Counted from the stretch's first letter, positions 5,778 to 19,846 are shown. The stretch: 64,000 nucleotides of DNA from Hydractinia symbiolongicarpus (GCF_029227915.1 NC_079883.1:11284001-11348000), one strand, 5' to 3'. Notes: a model not told the origin generated them from the letters alone. A program made the numbers and translations.

Positions 5778-5813
5778 AAATTTTATGCTACATAAAAATT
5801 TTATGCTACATAA
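5778..5813. repeat. 18-bp tandem duplication
   Basis: Two exact copies of AAATTTTATGCTACATAA in the H3-H1 spacer; the same two copies are seen in each unit. Confidence 0.9.
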
Positions 5814-6039
5814 AGTTTGACAATGTTAAAAATATGAAGGGCAAGAAAAGTAAAAGCAAGAAAATAAGAAATTTAAAAACGAAAATACTTAAACTTAGGG
5901 AATCTAATCTTAAAATTACTCTTTTTTAACTGTTTAAGTGACTTAAACAAGTTTAACTTTGTACCAAGATAATGTTTTTTTGTAAATGTGTGGCTATAAA
6001 AATAGCCGTTTGTTAATGTAATAGCCAGATACACACAAA

Positions 6040-6591
6040 TTATTTTTTTGCGGTCTTCTTTGCTGCCTTTTTGGGAGTCTTTTTGACCTTCTTTGCTGCA
6101 GGTTTTTTAGCAACAGGCTTCTTTGTGGGTTTCTTAGCTGCTGGTTTCTTAGCCGAGGCTTTCTTTGTGGCAGGCTTCTTTGCTGCTTTCTTTGGCGTGC
6201 TCTTCTTTGCTGGCTTCTTTTTTGGTGTACTTTTCTTTGCAGTAGGCTTCTTTGCCGTTGGCTTTTTTGCTGCGGCCTTTTTCTTAGGTTTTTCTTTTTT
6301 TACCTGACCTAGCTTGAATGATCCAGAAGCACCAGTGCCTTTAGTTTGAATCAAATCGCCTGATGTTACTCCTCGTTTAAGAGCCATTTTCAGATGATGA
6401 TCTGAGTTTTCAGCAACTTTGTAATTTGCATGAATATATTTTGTAATAGCTTGGCGAGATGAACCACCGCGTTCCTTTAGGGTAGCGATAGCAGCCTTGA
6501 TCATGTCCACATATTTAGGGTGATCAGCTGTCTTCTTTGCAGCAGGTTTCTTCTTGGGTGCGATTTTCTTTGGAGAAGCTGCTTCACTCAT
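6040..6591 (-). CDS. H1: Linker histone H1 (unit 2)
   Basis: Predicted protein identical to the 183-residue H1 of unit 1. ATG at 6591-6589. Confidence 0.98.
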   Translation of the reverse strand: MSEAASPKKIAPKKKPAAKKTADHPKYVDMIKAAIATLKERGGSSRQAITKYIHANYKVAENSDHHLKMALKRGVTSGDLIQTKGTGASGSFKLGQVKKEKPKKKAAAKKPTAKKPTAKKSTPKKKPAKKSTPKKAAKKPATKKASAKKPAAKKPTKKPVAKKPAAKKVKKTPKKAAKKTAKK

Positions 6592-7170
6592 TTTTAATGT
6601 TTTCTTACAACAATCCAACGATAAACGATGCTTGTTATCACAGTAGAAGTATACTAAACATTACCGTGTAAATGAGATATAATTTAAGACGGTGCGAAGT
6701 ATGCGGACGTAAAAGTACCACTCCCGGGAATTGATTTGGCGCGAAAACAGAAATGTGTGTTTCTGTACATCGTATAATGTCCGTTTTGGGAGCCGCGACT
6801 ATGCGAAAGCATGTTAATTTTTATTTGTAGCACGACGCAATAGTCTGAAAGAGAAGCTGCTGGAGTTTGAGGTCTTCAGCATTACATCTACTCTGTTAAT
6901 TTGGGCTTCTTCCGCGCCCGTGTTAGGATTTTCATAAAGCGTTCTTTGGTTTGCGTTGCGTATGTCGGCCTACATCATCGACACGGCCTGTTTCCGGCTA
7001 TTAGGAGCAATTCATATATTGGGCACTGCGTTTCGACTTTTTTATTAGACCACAGTAAAAAAATTCACTCACAGAAGTCCCTTTCTTTCATGGCTACAAA
7101 CACGAAGAATTCTGTCGTAAGTAAAACGAATGCGCAAGCCAAAATAACGATGGGGCGAAGTCATAAGCAT

Positions 7171-7243
7171 GGCCCTGTGGCCCAATGGATAAGGCATCTG
7201 ACTACGAATCAGGGGATTCCAGGTTCGACTCCTGGCAGGGTCG
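7171..7243 (+). tRNA. tRNA-Arg(ACG) (unit 2)
   Basis: Sequence appears identical to the unit 1 tRNA. Confidence 0.96.
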
Positions 7244-7565
7244 CACTGTCGCATTTCGGCTGCATGGTCTACTGTGTAACGCGCGCGCACGTTCTGGCGT
7301 AATGCGTTGATAAACGGAATGTACGCAGTCATATTGGAAAGTAATATCACGCACTTAGTATCGTCGCCTTTGTTAGCATTCATGTAAGTTACCATCCACT
7401 CGCTACAGTCGCTCTCCATCCTACGGCTAAATCAACAGCCGTGATTTTTACTATGTCGCCGTCCATCCGTACGCGGTGACAGTTGTAAGCTTTACAGTAA
7501 CGTGACATGCTCCACAAGCAGTTACGGTGTGTGGACGATGCCTATCATGGCAACGCTTGTTCTTT

Positions 7566-7752
7566 ATCGCTTCTCGGCCTAATGGCTAAGATCAAGTGTA
7601 GTATCTGTTCTTATCAGTTTAATATCTGGTAGGCCATTCTCTGAATGGTCAGTATATTAATCTGATTTTTGGCCTTGGGTCATGGAGGTGGATTCATTCA
7701 CGCCGTGACCACGGGTTGCCTTGGTGTTGCACTATTACCGATGGCGGCCCAC
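7566..7752 (+). ncRNA. U2: U2 snRNA (unit 2)
   Basis: Sequence appears identical to the unit 1 U2. Confidence 0.96.
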
Positions 7753-7942
7753 ATAAGCAATAAAAGAATAATAGCAGTCCTCTTTCCGACGGCACTCTGC
7801 ATAGTCTACGGCGGGAACAAAACGCGTACACTGGGGGAGAATACAGCCTATGCCCCGCGACACGGCAGTTTATAACACACTCAAGCCACAAGCATTAACA
7901 AACTTTGAAGGGTACCCTCATGCTACGGTGCAGTTCCAACTC

Positions 7943-8107
7943 ATACTTACCTGACGGGGAAGTAAAGACTGATCAATGAGGGTTTTCTTCCAGAGTGAGG
8001 CTCTTGCATTGCACTACGCTTGGGCTGACCTCTGCGATTACTGCAAACGTCAGTAACTCGACCGTACAATTTCTGGTAGTGGGGGCCTGCGTCCGCGCTC
8101 GCCCCCT
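7943..8107 (+). ncRNA. U1: U1 snRNA (unit 2)
   Basis: RNA sequence appears identical to unit 1. The T>A at 8131 lies 24 nt beyond the 3' end, in the possible 3'-box region. Confidence 0.97.
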
Positions 8108-8456
8108 CCTTAAGTCAAAATGAATGAGCTAAGAAAAGTTGCGCGGCCAAATGTCGGTGGTGACTTAAACGCTAAGGTAAAACCTCGCTTGGCTGTTACG
8201 AAACGTGATTGCGATATAAGTCCTCGGAAGGCGGCGGAATTTTATTTTATTTGCCATTCCGTCAGGGTTATTGGATGATCGGCAATAGATCGAGTTTGTA
8301 TGCATTTGAAAGCTCTTTTTTCTCGTACTATCACCTGAAAATGTCGTAGGAAAATGTCATAGGAAACACTTTCAACAACCGCCACGTTCCTTAATTGTTA
8401 TAACAAGAAATATATCACAGCACCATTGAAATGAAAAGGCAACAAATGAAAATGAA

Positions 8457-8576
8457 AAGCCTACGACACCGGGAGTTCCCAGGCGGTCCCCCATCCAAGT
8501 ACTATCCCGGCCCGACGATGCTTAACTTCCGTGATCAGACGAGAACGGGTGTGTTCATCGTGGTATGGCCGTAGAC
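8457..8576 (-). rRNA. 5S: 5S rRNA (unit 2)
   Basis: Sequence appears identical to unit 1, including the T4 terminators. Confidence 0.97.
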
Positions 8577-8773
8577 ATTAGTAGGGGCAAATACGTGCAA
8601 TTTATTTTGACGTTGTGATCAAATTTTTTTATTTAATTTCTTTGAGTTACTTAGGACAAGGCGTATGCATGGATTATCTATTAGACTTTAAGGTTATAGT
8701 TTTGTGAAAAAAACAATGTTTTTTTAAAGATGTGTGGCTATAAAAATAGCCGTTGTTTTCTGAGTGTAGCGGT

Positions 8774-9154
8774 TTACTTCTTCTGTCCTTTGTCGTTCTT
8801 CTTTGGGAGTAAGACAGCTTGAATGTTTGGCAAAACACCACCAGCTGCAATGGTTACACCGCTCAAAAGTTTGTTTAATTCTTCATCATTACGAACAGCC
8901 AATTGTAAATGTCTTGGAATAATCCTAGCTTTTTTGTTGTCTCTTGCTGCGTTACCAGCCAACTCCAATATCTCAGCAGATAAATATTCCAAGACGGCTG
9001 CTAAGTAAACTGGTGCTCCAGATCCAATTCGGTTAGCATAGTGCCCTCTACGAAGGAATCTATGCACTCTACCGACTGGAAATTGAAGTCCAGCTCTTGA
9101 GGATCTTGTCTTGGCTTTAGCCTTAGCTTTTCCACCTTTTCCACGTCCAGACAT
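8774..9154 (-). CDS. H2A: Histone H2A (unit 2)
   Basis: Predicted protein identical to unit 1. Confidence 0.99.
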   Translation of the reverse strand: MSGRGKGGKAKAKAKTRSSRAGLQFPVGRVHRFLRRGHYANRIGSGAPVYLAAVLEYLSAEILELAGNAARDNKKARIIPRHLQLAVRNDEELNKLLSGVTIAAGGVLPNIQAVLLPKKNDKGQKK

Positions 9155-9438
9155 AACTGCGATTTGATTTGTAAGTTAATACAAAAACGTACGAATATTT
9201 AACGTAAGTGTTAACGAAATAAACTTTACTCGTTTTTTCATCATAAAAATAGGATCGAAATCATGTTTTTTTAACCAATCATAATTAAGTATTAAACAAA
9301 AGATTTTTTTTTTAACCAATTAAATTGCGTATCGGCGTTTTCGGATCGAATTCGATCCGATTTTTTTACTTATAAACAAAAAGTTTTGACTTGCAGTTTA
9401 ATGCTTATTTACAAGTTAAGTAGCAAAAATTTTTAACC

Positions 9439-9843
9439 ATGTCTGACGCAGCAGCTAAAGGAGGAAAACAGGCACCTAAAGTAGCCAAGAAAGGTGAAAA
9501 AAGAGCCGGCAAAAAAGGAGGAAAGATTGGTGGAACTGGTGAAAAGAAACGCAAGAGAAAGAGAAAGGAAAGTTATGCTATTTACATCTACAATGTTTTG
9601 AAACAAGTTCACCCAGATGTCGGAGTTTCAAGCAAAGCTATGAGCATCATGAACTCATTTGTCAACGACATCTTTGAGCGCATTGCTTCCGAAGCTTCGC
9701 GTTTGGCTCTTCAAAACAAAAAGTCGACCATCTCTTCTCGTGAAATTCAAACCGCAGTACGTCTTCTCTTGCCTGGAGAACTTGCAAAACACGCAGTCAG
9801 TGAAGGAACAAAAGCCGTCACAAAATACACAAGCAGCAAGTAA
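9439..9843 (+). CDS. H2B: Histone H2B (unit 2)
   Basis: Predicted protein identical to unit 1. Confidence 0.99.
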   Translation: MSDAAAKGGKQAPKVAKKGEKRAGKKGGKIGGTGEKKRKRKRKESYAIYIYNVLKQVHPDVGVSSKAMSIMNSFVNDIFERIASEASRLALQNKKSTISSREIQTAVRLLLPGELAKHAVSEGTKAVTKYTSSK

Positions 9844-10305
9844 ACCAACGTCTACCAAACACAAACGGTCTTTTTTAAGACCACACATCTTTAAAAAAAC
9901 ATTTACTTGGCGTCACTACAAGTTAACCGAAGTTAATAAAACTTCTAAATAATGTGCTTAAGAACACTAGCCTACATTTAAAATACTTCCCCATGTGTGT
10001 GTGTGGATTAGCTTCACTTTTCATACGTATTATTAGCTGTACTTGCAGAAAAGACAAGTACATTGATCCATGTTATTGCTTACATTTAACTTAACCCAGC
10101 TTTTCACGGAAACACTCCCAGGCAAATTAACCCTACAAAGTATTTCTAAATTTTTTTTGTGTCATATATGACATAGTATCGTATAGCAATAAATGTAACT
10201 GTGACAAGACTTTACACATTGTGTAATTTGGAAGCGTGCACAAAGTAATGTTTTAAAAGATTTGTGGCTATAAAAATAGCCGTTTTTGTTGAGCAATGAC
10301 AACGC

Positions 10306-10662
<357 letters not shown>

Positions 10663-11140
10663 TTAACAGAATTCAGACAGCTTTAAAAAGAGGCCATAAA
10701 ATTACCTACTGCTCGTGGAAACACCCTAATTAACCAATAGAGTTGCGTCATTACAAAATGTTCCGAACATTTTGTACATTTTTTTAAGTAAAACTGTAGT
10801 TTTTTTAAAAATTCGTGGTCTTAATGTTTCAGTAAGGCAATAAATTTGGCATCGTTGGAATTCGCCAAACCTTCTGCTACTTACTAAAAAAAAAAAAAGT
10901 CAAAAGCTTTTGTGTATCAGAAGATACAGCCGTTTTCCCGTAGCCAAAAAACACAGATTTTATAAAAATGTTAAAGTAATGAGCGTAATGTCATTATGCA
11001 GCCAATCAGAAATTACTTTCTTAGCACCAATCAAATGGTTTGTTTTGAACCTTAGCTGTCAATCAATATGAGAAATAAAACTTTGGCGCGATAGTGCATT
11101 TTAGACCGTCTTGTGTATCCGTACTACATCGACTTCTTAA

Positions 11141-11554
<414 letters not shown>

Positions 11555-12023
11555 GCATCTTACCAAACAAAAACGGCTATTTTTATAGCCACACATCCAT
11601 AAAAAATATTACGGCTAGCTTTTTATATCAAACTTTGTTCTGCTTTCTGTTTAAATTTTATGCTACATAAAAATTTTATGCTACATAAAGTTTGACAATG
11701 TTAAAAATATGAAGGGCAAGAAAAGTAAAAGCAAGAAAATAAGAAATTTAAAAACGAAAATACTTAAACTTAGGGAATCTAATCTTAAAATTACTCTTTT
11801 TTAACTGTTTAAGTGACTTAAACAAGTTTAACTTTGTACCAAGATAATGTTTTTTTGTAAATGTGTGGCTATAAAAATAGCCGTTTGTTAATGTAATAGC
11901 CAGATACACACAAATTATTTTTTTGCGGTCTTCTTTGCTGCCTTTTTGGGAGTCTTTTTGACCTTCTTTGCTGCAGGTTTTTTAGCAACAGGCTTCTTTG
12001 TGGGTTTCTTAGCTGCTGGTTTC

Positions 12024-12455
12024 TTAGCCGAGGCTTTCTTTGTGGCAGGCTTCTTTGCTGCTTTCTTTGGCGTGCTCTTCTTTGCTGGCTTCTTTTTTGG
12101 TGTACTTTTCTTTGCAGTAGGCTTCTTTGCCGTTGGCTTTTTTGCTGCGGCCTTTTTCTTTTTTTACCTGACCTAGCTTGAATGATCCAGAAGCACCAGT
12201 GCCTTTAGTTTGAATCAAATCGCCTGATGTTACTCCTCGTTTAAGAGCCATTTTCAGATGATGATCTGAGTTTTCAGCAACTTTGTAATTTGCATGAATA
12301 TATTTTGTAATAGCTTGGCGAGATGAACCACCGCGTTCCTTTAGGGTAGCGATAGCAGCCTTGATCATGTCCACATATTTAGGGTGATCAGCTGTCTTCT
12401 TTGCAGCAGGTTTCTTCTTGGGTGCGATTTTCTTTGGAGAAGCTGCTTCACTCAT
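12024..12455 (-). pseudogene. H1: Frameshifted linker histone H1 (unit 3)
   Basis: Same ATG and intact globular domain as the other copies. An 11-bp deletion at about 12153-12167 shifts the frame after residue 101 (…VKKEK). The product would be 143 residues: 101 normal plus 42 out-of-frame residues that mix Lys (11) with Glu (8) and include Cys and Tyr, in place of the Lys/Ala/Pro tail. The original stop position (11915) is no longer in frame. The deleted segment equals one copy of an 8-bp direct repeat (TTTTTCTT) plus the 3-bp spacer, so replication slippage is the likely cause. The upstream and 3' stem-loop sequences are intact, so the gene may still be transcribed and yield a tail-altered H1. 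A sequencing error is less likely than slippage because the size matches the repeat exactly. Confidence 0.93.
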
Positions 12456-13034
12456 TTTTAATGTTTTCTTACAACAATCCAACGATAAACGATGCTTGTT
12501 ATCACAGTAGAAGTATACTAAACATTACCGTGTAAATGAGATATAATTTAAGACGGTGCGAAGTATGCGGACGTAAAAGTACCACTCCCGGGAATTGATT
12601 TGGCGCGAAAACAGAAATGTGTGTTTCTGTACATCGTATAATGTCCGTTTTGGGAGCCGCGACTATGCGAAAGCATGTTAATTTTTATTTGTAGCACGAC
12701 GCAATAGTCTGAAAGAGAAGCTGCTGGAGTTTGAGGTCTTCAGCATTACATCTACTCTGTTAATTTGGGCTTCTTCCGCGCCCGTGTTAGGATTTTCATA
12801 AAGCGTTCTTTGGTTTGCGTTGCGTATGTCGGCCTACATCATCGACACGGCCTGTTTCCGGCTATTAGGAGCAATTCATATATTGGGCACTGCGTTTCGA
12901 CTTTTTTATTAGACCACAGTAAAAAAATTCACTCACAGAAGTCCCTTTCTTTCATGGCTACAAACACGAAGAATTCTGTCGTAAGTAAAACGAATGCGCA
13001 AGCCAAAATAACGATGGGGCGAAGTCATAAGCAT

Positions 13035-13107
13035 GGCCCTGTGGCCCAATGGATAAGGCATCTGACTACGAATCAGGGGATTCCAGGTTCGACTCCTGGC
13101 AGGGTCG
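13035..13107 (+). tRNA. tRNA-Arg(ACG) (unit 3)
   Basis: Sequence appears identical to unit 1, although H1 and U2 on either side are mutated in this unit. Confidence 0.96.
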
Positions 13108-13429
13108 CACTGTCGCATTTCGGCTGCATGGTCTACTGTGTAACGCGCGCGCACGTTCTGGCGTAATGCGTTGATAAACGGAATGTACGCAGTCATATTG
13201 GAAAGTAATATCACGCACTTAGTATCGTCGCCTTTGTTAGCATTCATGTAAGTTACCATCCACTCGCTACAGTCGCTCTCCATCCTACGGCTAAATCAAC
13301 AGCCGTGATTTTTACTATGTCGCCGTCCATCCGTACGCGGTGACAGTTGTAAGCTTTACAGTAACGTGACATGCTCCACAAGCAGTTACGGTGTGTGGAC
13401 GATGCCTATCATGGCAACGCTTGTTCTTT

Positions 13430-13616
13430 ATCGCTTCTCGGCCTAATGGCTAAGATCAAGTGTAGTATCTGTTCTTATCAGTTTAATATCTGGTAGGCCA
13501 TTCTCTGAATGGTCAGTATATTAATCTGATTTTTGGCCTTGGGTCATGGAGGTGGATTCATTCACGCCGTGACCACGGGTTGCCTTCGTGTTGCACTATT
13601 ACCGATGGCGGCCCAC
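13430..13616 (+). ncRNA. U2: U2 snRNA, stem-loop IV variant (unit 3)
   Basis: Identical to the other copies except G>C at 13587 (U2 nt 158). This replaces a G-C pair with C-C in the middle of the 5-bp upper stem that presents the U2B'' loop. The branch-recognition box and Sm site are intact. The change probably weakens U2A'/U2B'' binding in this copy; whether the RNA is functional cannot be told from sequence. Confidence 0.95.
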
Positions 13617-13806
13617 ATAAGCAATAAAAGAATAATAGCAGTCCTCTTTCCGACGGCACTCTGCATAGTCTACGGCGGGAACAAAACGCGTACACTGGGG
13701 GAGAATACAGCCTATGCCCCGCGACACGGCAGTTTATAACACACTCAAGCCACAAGCATTAACAAACTTTGAAGGGTACCCTCATGCTACGGTGCAGTTC
13801 CAACTC

Positions 13807-13971
13807 ATACTTACCTGACGGGGAAGTAAAGACTGATCAATGAGGGTTTTCTTCCAGAGTGAGGCTCTTGCATTGCACTACGCTTGGGCTGACCTCTGCG
13901 ATTACTGCAAACGTCAGTAACTCGACCGTACAATTTCTGGTAGTGGGGGCCTGCGTCCGCGCTCGCCCCCT
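13807..13971 (+). ncRNA. U1: U1 snRNA (unit 3)
   Basis: Sequence appears identical to unit 1. Confidence 0.97.
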
Positions 13972-14320
13972 CCTTAAGTCAAAATGAATGAGCTTAGAAA
14001 AGTTGCGCGGCCAAATGTCGGTGGTGACTTAAACGCTAAGGTAAAACCTCGCTTGGCTGTTACGAAACGTGATTGCGATATAAGTCCTCGGAAGGCGGCG
14101 GAATTTTATTTTATTTGCCATTCCGTCAGGGTTATTGGATGATCGGCAATAGATCGAGTTTGTATGCATTTGAAAGCTCTTTTTTCTCGTACTATCACCT
14201 GAAAATGTCGTAGGAAAATGTCATAGGAAACACTTTCAACAACCGCCACGTTCCTTAATTGTTATAACAAGAAATATATCACAGCACCATTGAAATGAAA
14301 AGGCAACAAATGAAAATGAA

Positions 14321-14440
14321 AAGCCTACGACACCGGGAGTTCCCAGGCGGTCCCCCATCCAAGTACTATCCCGGCCCGACGATGCTTAACTTCCGTGATC
14401 AGACGAGAACGGGTGTGTTCATCGTGGTATGGCCGTAGAC
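14321..14440 (-). rRNA. 5S: 5S rRNA (unit 3)
   Basis: Sequence appears identical to unit 1. Confidence 0.97.
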
Positions 14441-14637
14441 ATTAGTAGGGGCAAATACGTGCAATTTATTTTGACGTTGTGATCAAATTTTTTTATTTAA
14501 TTTCTTTGAGTTACTTAGGACAAGGCGTATGCATGGATTATCTATTAGACTTTAAGGTTATAGTTTTGTGAAAAAAACAATGTTTTTTTAAAGATGTGTG
14601 GCTATAAAAATAGCCGTTGTTTTCTGAGTGTAGCGGT

Positions 14638-15018
14638 TTACTTCTTCTGTCCTTTGTCGTTCTTCTTTGGGAGTAAGACAGCTTGAATGTTTGGCAAAAC
14701 ACCACCAGCTGCAATGGTTACACCGCTCAAAAGTTTGTTTAATTCTTCATCATTACGAACAGCCAATTGTAAATGTCTTGGAATAATCCTAGCTTTTTTG
14801 TTGTCTCTTGCTGCGTTACCAGCCAACTCCAATATCTCAGCAGATAAATATTCCAAGACGGCTGCTAAGTAAACTGGTGCTCCAGATCCAATTCGGTTAG
14901 CATAGTGCCCTCTACGAAGGAATCTATGCACTCTACCGACTGGAAATTGAAGTCCAGCTCTTGAGGATCTTGTCTTGGCTTTAGCCTTAGCTTTTCCACC
15001 TTTTCCACGTCCAGACAT
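14638..15018 (-). CDS. H2A: Histone H2A (unit 3)
   Basis: Predicted protein identical to unit 1. Confidence 0.99.
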   Translation of the reverse strand: MSGRGKGGKAKAKAKTRSSRAGLQFPVGRVHRFLRRGHYANRIGSGAPVYLAAVLEYLSAEILELAGNAARDNKKARIIPRHLQLAVRNDEELNKLLSGVTIAAGGVLPNIQAVLLPKKNDKGQKK

Positions 15019-15301
15019 AACTGCGATTTGATTTGTAAGTTAATACAAAAACGTACGAATATTTAACGTAAGTGTTAACGAAATAAACTTTACTCGTTTT
15101 TTCATCATAAAAATAGGATCGAAATCATGTTTTTTTAACCAATCATAATTAAGTATTAAACAAAAGATTTTTTTTTAACCAATTAAATTGCGTATCGGCG
15201 TTTTCGGATCGAATTCGATCCGATTTTTTTACTTATAAACAAAAAGTTTTGACTTGCAGTTTAATGCTTATTTACAAGTTAAGTAGCAAAAATTTTTAAC
15301 C

Positions 15302-15706
15302 ATGTCTGACGCAGCAGCTAAAGGAGGAAAACAGGCACCTAAAGTAGCCAAGAAAGGTGAAAAAAGAGCCGGCAAAAAAGGAGGAAAGATTGGTGGAACT
15401 GGTGAAAAGAAACGCAAGAGAAAGAGAAAGGAAAGTTATGCTATTTACATCTACAATGTTTTGAAACAAGTTCACCCAGATGTCGGAGTTTCAAGCAAAG
15501 CTATGAGCATCATGAACTCATTTGTCAACGACATCTTTGAGCGCATTGCTTCCGAAGCTTCGCGTTTGGCTCTTCAAAACAAAAAGTCGACCATCTCTTC
15601 TCGTGAAATTCAAACCGCAGTACGTCTTCTCTTGCCTGGAGAACTTGCAAAACACGCAGTCAGTGAAGGAACAAAAGCCGTCACAAAATACACAAGCAGC
15701 AAGTAA
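15302..15706 (+). CDS. H2B: Histone H2B (unit 3)
   Basis: Predicted protein identical to unit 1. The upstream T-tract is one base shorter. Confidence 0.99.
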   Translation: MSDAAAKGGKQAPKVAKKGEKRAGKKGGKIGGTGEKKRKRKRKESYAIYIYNVLKQVHPDVGVSSKAMSIMNSFVNDIFERIASEASRLALQNKKSTISSREIQTAVRLLLPGELAKHAVSEGTKAVTKYTSSK

Positions 15707-16168
15707 ACCAACGTCTACCAAACACAAACGGTCTTTTTTAAGACCACACATCTTTAAAAAAACATTTACTTGGCGTCACTACAAGTTAACCGAAGTTAAT
15801 AAAACTTCTAAATAATGTGCTTAAGAACACTAGCCTACATTTAAAATACTTCCCCATGTGTGTGTGTGGATTAGCTTCACTTTTCATACGTATTATTAGC
15901 TGTACTTGCAGAAAAGACAAGTACATTGATCCATGTTATTGCTTACATTTAACTTAACCCAGCTTTTCACGGAAACACTCCCAGGCAAATTAACCCTACA
16001 AAGTATTTCTAAATTTTTTTTGTGTCATATATGACATAGTATCGTATAGCAATAAATGTAACTGTGACAAGACTTTACACATTGTGTAATTTGGAAGCGT
16101 GCACAAAGTAATGTTTTAAAAGATTTGTGGCTATAAAAATAGCCGTTTTTGTTGAGCAATGACAACGC

Positions 16169-16525
<357 letters not shown>

Positions 16526-17003
16526 TTAACAGAATTCAGACAGCTTTAAAAAGAGGCCATAAAATTACCTACTGCTCGTGGAAACACCCTAATTAACCAA
16601 TAGAGTTGCGTCATTACAAAATGTTCCGAACATTTTGTACATTTTTTTAAGTAAAACTGTAGTTTTTTTAAAAATTCGTGGTCTTAATGTTTCAGTAAGG
16701 CAATAAATTTGGCATCGTTGGAATTCGCCAAACCTTCTGCTACTTACTAAAAAAAAAAAAAGTCAAAAGCTTTTGTGTATCAGAAGATACAGCCGTTTTC
16801 CCGTAGCCAAAAAACACAGATTTTATAAAAATGTTAAAGTAATGAGCGTAATGTCATTATGCAGCCAATCAGAAATTACTTTCTTAGCACCAATCAAATG
16901 GTTTGTTTTGAACCTTAGCTGTCAATCAATATGAGAAATAAAACTTTGGCGCGATAGTGCATTTTAGACCGTCTTGTGTATCCGTACTACATCGACTTCT
17001 TAA

Positions 17004-17417
<414 letters not shown>

Positions 17418-17778
17418 GCATCTTACCAAACAAAAAACGGCTATTTTTATAGCCACACATCCATAAAAAATATTACGGCTAGCTTTTTATATCAAACTTT
17501 GTTCTGCTTTCTGTTTAAATTTTATGCTACATAAAAATTTTATGCTACATAAAGTTTGACAATGTTAAAAATATGAAGGGCAAGAAAAGTAAAAGCAAGA
17601 AAATAAGAAATTTAAAAACGAAAATACTTAAACTTAGGGAATCTAATCTTAAAATTACTCTTTTTTAACTGTTTAAGTGACTTAAACAAGTTTAACTTTG
17701 TACCAAGATAATGTTTTTTTGTAAATGTGTGGCTATAAAAATAGCCGTTTGTTAATGTAATAGCCAGATACACACAAA

Positions 17779-18330
17779 TTATTTTTTTGCGGTCTTCTTT
17801 GCTGCCTTTTTGGGAGTCTTTTTGACCTTCTTTGCTGCAGGTTTTTTAGCAACAGGCTTCTTTGTGGGTTTCTTAGCTGCTGGTTTCTTAGCCGAGGCTT
17901 TCTTTGTGGCAGGCTTCTTTGCTGCTTTCTTTGGCGTGCTCTTCTTTGCTGGCTTCTTTTTTGGTGTACTTTTCTTTGCAGTAGGCTTCTTTGCCGTTGG
18001 CTTTTTTGCTGCGGCCTTTTTCTTAGGTTTTTCTTTTTTTACCTGACCTAGCTTGAATGATCCAGAAGCACCAGTGCCTTTAGTTTGAATCAAATCGCCT
18101 GATGTTACTCCTCGTTTAAGAGCCATTTTCAGATGATGATCTGAGTTTTCAGCAACTTTGTAATTTGCATGAATATATTTTGTAATAGCTTGGCGAGATG
18201 AACCACCGCGTTCCCTTAGGGTAGCGATAGCAGCCTTGATCATGTCCACATATTTAGGGTGATCAGCTGTCTTCTTTGCAGCAGGTTTCTTCTTGGGTGC
18301 GATTTTCTTTGGAGAAGCTGCTTCACTCAT
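17779..18330 (-). CDS. H1: Linker histone H1, K39R variant (unit 4)
   Basis: Full-length 183 residues. An AAG to AGG change (T>C on the + strand at 18215) replaces Lys39 with Arg in the globular domain (ATLRERGG). The change is conservative in charge. Confidence 0.98.
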   Translation of the reverse strand: MSEAASPKKIAPKKKPAAKKTADHPKYVDMIKAAIATLRERGGSSRQAITKYIHANYKVAENSDHHLKMALKRGVTSGDLIQTKGTGASGSFKLGQVKKEKPKKKAAAKKPTAKKPTAKKSTPKKKPAKKSTPKKAAKKPATKKASAKKPAAKKPTKKPVAKKPAAKKVKKTPKKAAKKTAKK

Positions 18331-18909
18331 TTTTAATGTTTTCTTACAACAATCCAACGATAAACGATGCTTGTTATCACAGTAGAAGTATACTAAACAT
18401 TACCGTGTAAATGAGATATAATTTAAGACGGTGCGAAGGATGCGGACGTAAAAGTACCACTCCCGGGAATTGATTTGGCGCGAAAACAGAAATGTGTGTT
18501 TCTGTACATCGTATAATGTCCGTTTTGGGAGCCGCGACTATGCGAAAGCATGTTAATTTTTATTTGTAGCACGACGCAATAGTCTGAAAGAGAAGCTGCT
18601 GGAGTTTGAGGTCTTCAGCATTACATCTACTCTGTTAATTTGGGCTTCTTCCGCGCCCGTGTTAGGATTTTCATAAAGCGTTCTTTGGTTTGCGTTGCGT
18701 ATGTCGGCCTACATCATCGACACGGCCTGTTTCCGGCTATTAGGAGCAATTCATATATTGGGCACTGCGTTTCGACTTTTTTATTAGACCACAGTAAAAA
18801 AATTCACTCACAGAAGTCCCTTTCTTTCATGGCTACAAACACGAAGAATTCTGTCGTAAGTAAAACGAATGCGCAAGCCAAAATAACGATGGGGCGAAGT
18901 CATAAGCAT

Positions 18910-18982
18910 GGCCCTGTGGCCCAATGGATAAGGCATCTGACTACGAATCAGGGGATTCCAGGTTCGACTCCTGGCAGGGTCG
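18910..18982 (+). tRNA. tRNA-Arg(ACG) (unit 4)
   Basis: Sequence appears identical to unit 1. Confidence 0.96.
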
Positions 18983-19304
18983 CACTGTCGCATTTCGGCT
19001 GCATGGTCTACTGTGTAACGCGCGCGCACGTTCTGGCGTAATGCGTTGATAAACGGAATGTACGCAGTCATATTGGAAAGTAATATCACGCACTTAGTAT
19101 CGTCGCCTTTGTTAGCATTCATGTAAGTTACCATCCACTCGCTACAGTCGCTCTCCATCCTACGGCTAAATCAACAGCCGTGATTTTTACTATGTCGCCG
19201 TCCATCCGTACGCGGTGACAGTTGTAAGCTTTACAGTAACGTGACATGCTCCACAAGCAGTTACGGTGTGTGGACGATGCCTATCATGGCAACGCTTGTT
19301 CTTT

Positions 19305-19491
19305 ATCGCTTCTCGGCCTAATGGCTAAGATCAAGTGTAGTATCTGTTCTTATCAGTTTAATATCTGGTAGGCCATTCTCTGAATGGTCAGTATATTAAT
19401 CTGATTTTTGGCCTTGGGTCATGGAGGTGGATTCATTCACGCCGTGACCACGGGTTGCCTTGGTGTTGCACTATTACCGATGGCGGCCCAC
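19305..19491 (+). ncRNA. U2: U2 snRNA (unit 4)
   Basis: Sequence appears identical to unit 1. Confidence 0.96.
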
Positions 19492-19681
19492 ATAAGCAAT
19501 AAAAGAATAATAGCAGTCCTCTTTCCGACGGCACTCTGCATAGTCTACGGCGGGAACAAAACGCGTACACTGGGGGAGAATACAGCCTATGCCCCGCGAC
19601 ACGGCAGTTTATAACACACTCAAGCCACAAGCATTAACAAACTTTGAAGGGTACCCTCATGCTACGGTGCAGTTCCAACTC

Positions 19682-19846
19682 ATACTTACCTGACGGGGAA
19701 GTAAAGACTGATCAATGAGGGTTTTCTTCCAGAGTGAGGCTCTTGCATTGCACTACGCTTGGGCTGACCTCTGCGATTACTGCAAACGTCAGTAACTCGA
19801 CCGTACAATTTCTGGTAGTGGGGGCCTGCGTCCGCGCTCGCCCCCT
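19682..19846 (+). ncRNA. U1: U1 snRNA (unit 4)
   Basis: Sequence appears identical to unit 1. Confidence 0.97.

Larger units (their letters stand above)
5679..6039. other. H3-H1 convergent spacer across the unit boundary
   Basis: Contains the H3 and next-unit H1 3' signals. An 18-bp sequence is tandemly duplicated at 5778-5813 (period AAATTTTATGCTACATAA). A purine-rich stretch at 5834-5880 contains a 31-codon Lys-rich ATG frame (5834-5929) judged probably non-coding. No other gene recognised. Confidence 0.6.
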
